From Fidelibacterota bacterium (GTDB lineage: Bacteria; Fidelibacterota; Marinisomatia; SCGC-AAA003-L08; D37C17), in assembly GCA_018671635.1 (NCBI GenBank), contig JABHHG010000189.1, positions 1-14,797 of the forward strand: a DNA stretch of 14,797 bases, written 5' to 3'. Under the pieces are notes generated by a model. That model searched no databases. It was not told where the DNA came from and worked only from the letters and a program-made list of their open reading frames with translations. This document shows positions 8,641-12,239 of this stretch, piece after piece. Within the stretch, counting starts at the first letter, position 1. Each line of letters opens with the position of its first letter. The translations under genes were made by a program, and so were the position numbers.

Positions 8641-8739
8641 ATGAAAAAGAATTATTCAAATCAATTGGTAAATTTACAGGTGAGCAGCCTTTGTTGTTGC
8701 TGTTGTTGTATTATAGGAGGAGGTCCTTTACCAGTTTAG
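8641..8739 (+). CDS. Polycysteine leader peptide of the cysteine operon
   Basis: A 32-codon reading frame from ATG 8641 to TAG 8737-8739. It starts MKKNYSNQLV and ends CCCCCCIIGGGPLPV; the six cysteine codons (TGT TGT TGC TGT TGT TGT) occupy 8692-8709. There is no signal peptide or fold, so it is read as a translated sensor and not as a functional product. Its position between a good promoter and an intrinsic terminator, directly before a cysteine synthase gene, is the classical arrangement of an amino-acid attenuator. Polycysteine leader ORFs that act as cysteine-responsive attenuators are known from mycobacteria. No Shine-Dalgarno site precedes the ATG. An in-frame GTG at 8680 is an alternative start that keeps all six Cys codons. 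Directly after the Cys run, AGGAGG (8718-8723) is a perfect Shine-Dalgarno-like sequence with no start codon behind it. Confidence 0.8.
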   Translation: MKKNYSNQLVNLQVSSLCCCCCCIIGGGPLPV

Positions 8740-8773
8740 GAATTATTTGAATACGGTAATGAACCCCTTCCTC
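8653..8773 (+). promoter_or_regulatory. Transcription attenuator: alternative leader RNA helices
   Basis: Three mutually constraining pairings can be read. (a) Antiterminator: GAGGAGG (8717-8723) with CTTCCTC (8767-8773; six Watson-Crick pairs and one G-U), with TTACC (8728-8732) and GGTAA (8755-8759) nested inside. The outer helix takes bases from the 5' arm of the terminator. (b) Terminator, listed separately. (c) Long-range helix: TATTCAAAT-C-AATT (8653-8666) with AATTATTTGAATA (8741-8753), 13 pairs with one bulged C; it brackets the Cys codons and would form a pseudoknot with TTACC:GGTAA, so it opposes (a). Proposed logic: stalling at the early Cys codons exposes GAGGAGG and TTACC and gives read-through; translation to the TAG covers them and lets the terminator form; without translation, (c) forms and also favours termination. 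Pairings are seen; the mechanism is inferred. Confidence 0.6.
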
Positions 8774-8799
8774 GTTAAGAGTTGAAGGGGTTTTTTTTT
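8762..8799 (+). terminator. Intrinsic terminator within the attenuator
   Basis: AACCCCTTC (8762-8770) pairs perfectly with GAAGGGGTT (8784-8792). CTC (8771-8773) with GAG (8779-8781) extends the stem past a two-base bulge and leaves a five-base loop. Nine T residues follow (8791-8799). It lies 14 nt upstream of the cysM ATG and not behind a gene, so it would stop transcription before the operon unless antiterminated. Confidence 0.87.
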
Positions 8800-8812
8800 A
8801 CATGGAATTATT

Positions 8813-9700
8813 ATGAAATTATTAGACTTAATCGGAAACACGCCATTACTCCATCTTGAAGATATTTTTCAGCAGGGTGGAATAAATGTGTTCGCCAAAG
8901 CTGAATGGAGAAATCCTGGGGGGTCACTAAAAGACCGCCCTGTAAAACGGATGCTGATGGAAGCCATTAAAAATGGTGATTTAACCAAAGACAAAACCAT
9001 TATTGATTCCAGTAGTGGAAATGCAGGCATTGCCTATTCTATGATTGGAAACTCGCTGGGTTATAAAGTACAAATTGTGATTCCTGGGAATGCCAGTCGT
9101 GAGCGAAAAGAACGTATGATTTCTCATGGTACAAAAATCACAGAAACGGATGCCATAGAAGGTTATGATGAGGCACTCCGTCATGTTCACCGATTGGTAG
9201 ATGAGAACCCCCATAAATATTTTCTCTGCGATCAATATGCCAATGATAATAATTGGCTCTCTCATTACCATGGTACCGCAGAAGAAATCATTCAACAAGT
9301 TGATGGTTCAGTAGATTATTTTGTAGGCGGTGTGGGTACAGGTGGTTCCATCACAGGCATTGGTAGAAAGTTAAAAGAAAAATTTTCACATATCACTATT
9401 GTTGGTGTTCGACCCGAAATTTGGCCCGGTATTGAAGGATTAAAACCGTTGGGTTCTCCAGAAGATATAGTGCCAAAAATATTTGATGAAACCGTGGTAG
9501 ATGAGTGGATAAACGTTACCGCTGATGAAGCCAAAAATTGGACAAATTCAGTGGCACTAAAGGGCTATTTTGTAGGGCAATCTTCAGGCTCATATTTAGC
9601 TGCCACATCAAAACTATTAGAAAAAATAAACTCGGGGAATGTAGTCACAATTTTTAATGATATTGGCGAACGATATTTTAGTTCAGGATTATGGAGTTAG
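8813..9700 (+). CDS. cysM: Cysteine synthase, CysM type (likely uses CysO thiocarboxylate)
   Basis: A fold-type II PLP enzyme of 295 residues in the O-acetylserine/O-phosphoserine sulfhydrylase family. Signatures are IGNTPLLHL (7-15), PLP Lys40 in NPGGSLKDRP, the substrate loop SSSGNAGIA (66-74, usually TSGNTG), the phosphate loop GTGGS (175-179), and the closing GERYFSSGLWS, which recalls the C terminus of M. tuberculosis CysM. By recalled alignment, Lys211 in GIEGLKPL takes the place of M. tuberculosis CysM Arg220, which helps select O-phosphoserine; a basic residue is thus kept. With CysO, MoeB and Mec homologues directly downstream, the sulfur donor is probably protein thiocarboxylate and not free sulfide; O-phosphoserine as acceptor is an inference. 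GGA at 8804-8806 is the only RBS-like element. Expression is probably set by the attenuator immediately upstream. Confidence 0.88.
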   Translation: MKLLDLIGNTPLLHLEDIFQQGGINVFAKAEWRNPGGSLKDRPVKRMLMEAIKNGDLTKDKTIIDSSSGNAGIAYSMIGNSLGYKVQIVIPGNASRERKERMISHGTKITETDAIEGYDEALRHVHRLVDENPHKYFLCDQYANDNNWLSHYHGTAEEIIQQVDGSVDYFVGGVGTGGSITGIGRKLKEKFSHITIVGVRPEIWPGIEGLKPLGSPEDIVPKIFDETVVDEWINVTADEAKNWTNSVALKGYFVGQSSGSYLAATSKLLEKINSGNVVTIFNDIGERYFSSGLWS

Positions 9701-9701
9701 T

Positions 9702-10139
9702 ATGGCAGGAATTATTTTAACCAAAAAAATTATAGATGAGTTTCAATCCCATGGTGAACAAGAATTTCCACATGAATGTTGTGGATTCATATTGGGTAAT
9801 TTTACAAAAGATGGTGAAGGGGAAGCTTTGGAATATATTCCTGCATCCAATACGAAAGAAGAAAATCGAGAACGTCGATTTTTGATTGACCCCATGGCAT
9901 ATCAACATGCGGAAGATAAGGCAGACGAACAGGGACTTTCAGTCATTAGTATTGTACATTCACATCCAGACCATCCGGACAAACCCTCTGAATTTGACCG
10001 TGAACATGCTTGGCCCGGATTTAGTTATATTATTATTGCGGTCCATTCTGGGCGAGCCGTAAGTTTTAAATCATGGCAATTGAGCCAAGATCGATCACAT
10101 TTTAATGAAGAATATGTAACCATAAAGGAGAATAAATAA
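9702..10139 (+). CDS. mec: Mec-type JAMM/MPN+ metallopeptidase (CysO-cysteine peptidase)
   Basis: A 145-residue zinc metallopeptidase of the JAB1/MPN/Mov34 (M67) family. The full JAMM motif is present: Glu25 in HECCGFILG and H-S-H-x7-S-x2-D as HSHPDHPDKPSEFD, giving His86, His88, Ser96 and Asp99. In M. tuberculosis, Mec hydrolyses the amide in CysO-cysteine and releases free cysteine; the same role is expected here. Because the carrier in the next gene is an N-terminal fusion with an internal Gly-Gly, this enzyme may also cut the fusion (inference; JAMM protein QbsD trims a sulfur carrier in Pseudomonas). I prefer ATG 9702: GGAG sits 5 nt upstream and MAGIILTKK fits the family start. An in-frame ATG at 9657 would add 15 residues but overlaps cysM by 44 nt. 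The stop overlaps the next ATG by one base (TAATG). Confidence 0.88.
   Translation: MAGIILTKKIIDEFQSHGEQEFPHECCGFILGNFTKDGEGEALEYIPASNTKEENRERRFLIDPMAYQHAEDKADEQGLSVISIVHSHPDHPDKPSEFDREHAWPGFSYIIIAVHSGRAVSFKSWQLSQDRSHFNEEYVTIKENK
10125..10130 (+). promoter_or_regulatory. Strong Shine-Dalgarno site before the CysO-MoeB fusion
   Basis: AAGGAG lies 8 nt before the ATG at 10139. It is one of the few strong Shine-Dalgarno sites in a window where most starts lack one, and it supports the chosen start and efficient translation of the fusion within the operon. Confidence 0.6.
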
Positions 10140-11554
10140 TGGCAAGTCAGTTAAGAATTCCATCACCCCTACGACGATTCACCGGCGGAGACGCTGCAAT
10201 CAGCGTGAATGGTGGAACCATTAAAGAAGTGCTTGGCGAATTATTTACGGCACATCCTGAAATTAAAAATCATCTCATTGAAGAAAATGGAGACCTACGA
10301 AACTTTGTAAATATTTTTGTGAATAATGAAGATATACGACATAGTGGTGGACTCGATTCTGAAGTGATTGATGATTCAGATGTACGAATAATTCCTTCAA
10401 TTGCCGGTGGTGTTGATGACCTCACACCGCCGGAGTTGGCACGATATAGCCGGCATATTACTCTCCCCGAAGTGGGAATGGATGGACAGAAAAAATTGAA
10501 ATCTGCAAAAGTGTTAGTAGTAGGTGCTGGTGGATTGGGTTGCCCTGTTGCACTCTACTTAGCGGCAGCTGGCGTGGGTACTATTGGCATGGTAGATTAT
10601 GATGTGGTGGATGAATCTAACCTTCAACGACAAATATTATATGGCGTATCTCAAAAGGGGCAACCCAAATTGGATGCGGCAAAAGAGCGACTTCAAAATT
10701 TAAATCCACATATCAATATCAAATTACACTCCGTAGCCCTCACCTCTGAAAATGCCTTAGATATTGTAAAAGATTATGACATGGTTTTGGATGGCACGGA
10801 TAATTTTCCTACACGATATTTAGTAAATGATGCCTGTGTCATGAGTGGAAAACCCAATGTGTATGGCAGTATTTATCGTTTTGACGGACAAGTCTCCGTG
10901 TTTAATCACGAAGATGGTCCATGTTATCGTTGTTTGTACCCATCACCACCCCCACCGGGATTAGTACCCTCTTGTGCAGAAGGTGGTGTTTTAGGTGTAC
11001 TCCCAGGTATTATTGGATGCTTGCAAGCCAACGAGGCCATCAAACTTATTTTAGGGATTGGCAATCTAATGAAAGGTCGATTTTTGTTATTCGATGCACT
11101 TGAAATGGAATTCACTGAATTGAAAATTAAAAAAGATCCTCAATGTGTGGTGTGTGGTGAAAATCCCACCGTAACTGAACTTATTGATTATGAACAATTT
11201 TGTGGCATCCCTCAGGCAGAAGAGAAAAAAAACGACTTCGATGAAATTACCGTTTTCGAACTAAAAGATATTTTAGACCAAGATAATTACCCTGTGGTCA
11301 TTGATGTTCGTGAACCCTTCGAATTGGATATTGCACAAATTGGTGGGACCACTCATATACCCATGCGAGAAATGGAAAATCATTTGAGTGAGTTTAATAC
11401 CAATGATGAAATTATAGTGCATTGTAAATCGGGTGGACGCTCCGCAAAAATATGTAAATTGCTCATCGAAAATAAATTTACGAATGTAAAAAATGTAAAA
11501 GGTGGGATTTTAGCATGGTCCAAAGAAATCGACAGCAGTATCCCTCAATACTAA
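10139..11554 (+). CDS. moeB: CysO-MoeB/MoeZ-rhodanese fusion (sulfur carrier, its adenylyltransferase and sulfurtransferase)
   Basis: This 471-residue protein joins three modules. Residues 1-91 are a ubiquitin-like sulfur carrier resembling M. tuberculosis CysO (LRRFTGG, FVNIFVNNEDIRHSGGL) and ending in PSIAGG with Gly90-Gly91. Residues about 95-350 are an E1-like adenylyltransferase: ATP loop GAGGLG (129-134), NLQRQ (161-165), DGTDNFPTR (218-226), Zn-binding pairs Cys262/Cys265 and Cys336/Cys339, and candidate catalytic Cys279 in PSCAEGGVLG. Residues about 368-468 are a rhodanese with active-site Cys429 in HCKSGGRS. Expected chemistry is adenylation of the carrier Gly-Gly and replacement of AMP by rhodanese-borne sulfur to give thiocarboxylate for CysM. 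The odd point is that the Gly-Gly is internal (followed by VDDLTPPEL) and needs cleavage to act; otherwise the domain might act structurally and a separate carrier elsewhere be used. The gene overlaps the next by 40 nt. Confidence 0.91.
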   Translation: MASQLRIPSPLRRFTGGDAAISVNGGTIKEVLGELFTAHPEIKNHLIEENGDLRNFVNIFVNNEDIRHSGGLDSEVIDDSDVRIIPSIAGGVDDLTPPELARYSRHITLPEVGMDGQKKLKSAKVLVVGAGGLGCPVALYLAAAGVGTIGMVDYDVVDESNLQRQILYGVSQKGQPKLDAAKERLQNLNPHINIKLHSVALTSENALDIVKDYDMVLDGTDNFPTRYLVNDACVMSGKPNVYGSIYRFDGQVSVFNHEDGPCYRCLYPSPPPPGLVPSCAEGGVLGVLPGIIGCLQANEAIKLILGIGNLMKGRFLLFDALEMEFTELKIKKDPQCVVCGENPTVTELIDYEQFCGIPQAEEKKNDFDEITVFELKDILDQDNYPVVIDVREPFELDIAQIGGTTHIPMREMENHLSEFNTNDEIIVHCKSGGRSAKICKLLIENKFTNVKNVKGGILAWSKEIDSSIPQY

Positions 11555-12057
11555 AATCTACATTTTCGTTTCCTGAAACCATAAATGAATATGCTGCACG
11601 AACTGTGGCCGGATTTATTGTGGTTATTGCATTAACCTATTTGTATACCCATAATGTTTATCTACTGGTATTCATGGTATATGGATTTTTAGCTCGAGTC
11701 ATGGCAGGCCCTAACTTAAGCCCTATTGCCTTATTGGTAACTAAAATTATTATTCCTAAAATGGGTAACCCTTATACAGAATGCCCAGGACCTCCAAAAC
11801 GGTTTGCTCAATTTATTGGTTTAATAGTTACCACTTCTGCTTTGTATTTTATCTATTTGGAACAACTAACTGCTACAAATATACTCATAAGCATACTCGC
11901 TATATTTGCAATTCTTGAATCAGTTATGGGTTTTTGTGCAGGTTGTTGGTTCTTTAAGCAAATGATGAAATGGGGATGGATCCCTCAGAGAGTGTGTGAA
12001 GAATGTACTGATATGAACTTTACTGTAAATACTAAGGAACAAATAGCCGATGGGTAA
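11515..12057 (+). CDS. DUF4395 membrane protein
   Basis: A 180-residue integral membrane protein with about four predicted helices (roughly 32-46, 48-63, 98-115 and 120-140). Family-like features are the loop AGPNLSPIALL (64-74), GPPKRFAQFIG (92-102) and the CAGC pair (Cys141, Cys144); a second CxxC lies at Cys161-Cys164 near the C terminus. The molecular function of DUF4395 is not known to me; the two CxxC pairs suggest thiol, persulfide or metal chemistry at the membrane. The ATG at 11515 overlaps the rhodanese end of the fusion gene by 40 nt with a GGTGGGA-like site upstream; no ATG, GTG or TTG occurs between it and the end of the overlap, so this start is the best available. As the last gene of the cysteine operon it may supply or export a sulfur species (inference only). 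Confidence 0.8.
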   Translation: MVQRNRQQYPSILKSTFSFPETINEYAARTVAGFIVVIALTYLYTHNVYLLVFMVYGFLARVMAGPNLSPIALLVTKIIIPKMGNPYTECPGPPKRFAQFIGLIVTTSALYFIYLEQLTATNILISILAIFAILESVMGFCAGCWFFKQMMKWGWIPQRVCEECTDMNFTVNTKEQIADG

Positions 12058-12086
12058 CGTAAGTAATCTGTAACATTGATGAAAAC

Positions 12087-12109
12087 CCATCTTTCCTCCT
12101 CCTAGATGG
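12087..12109 (+). other. CU-rich-loop hairpin downstream of DUF4395
   Basis: CCATCT (12087-12092) pairs with AGATGG (12104-12109) around the loop TTCCTCCTCCT. The loop region CCTCCTCCTA (12095-12104) is an exact complement of TAGGAGGAGG (8714-8723) in the operon's own leader, and also resembles an anti-Shine-Dalgarno sequence. The same bases can be read as a nine-codon frame from ATG 12079, MKTHLSSS, with three TCC codons and a TAG ending at 12105. It may be only a 3'-UTR hairpin. Confidence 0.4.
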
Positions 12110-12110
12110 T

Positions 12111-12144
12111 AAAAGCACCTAATTTAATAATTGGGTGCTTTTTT
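12111..12144 (+). terminator. Intrinsic terminator of the cysteine operon
   Basis: GCACCTAATT (12115-12124) pairs with AATTGGGTGC (12129-12138) around a four-base loop, with one G-U pair, flanked by AAAA on the 5' side and six T on the 3' side. It lies 54 nt after the DUF4395 stop and separates the operon from the secreted-protein gene. The remaining stretch to 12239 is AT-rich; it contains a weak TTGCTT (12183-12188) and TAATAC (12208-12213) pair with 19-nt spacing as a possible promoter and GGAG (12230-12233) before the next ATG. Confidence 0.85.
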
Positions 12145-12239
12145 GTATCTATTCGTATCAATAGACAATTATTCCATATTAATTGCTTAAATTACATAAT
12201 ATTTATTTAATACTTAATCTTAATGTCATGGAGTAAATC

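Noticed and set aside
8544..8812. A metabolite riboswitch (SAM, cobalamin or other) in the cysM leader
   Set aside because: I see none of the conserved cores of riboswitches known to me, and the translated Cys-run ORF with competing helices explains the leader better.
8802..8816. Mini-frame ATG GAA TTA TTA TGA overlapping the cysM start
   Set aside because: Four codons with no distinctive content; AT-rich sequence yields such frames often. The cysM ATG at 8813 fits the family N terminus.
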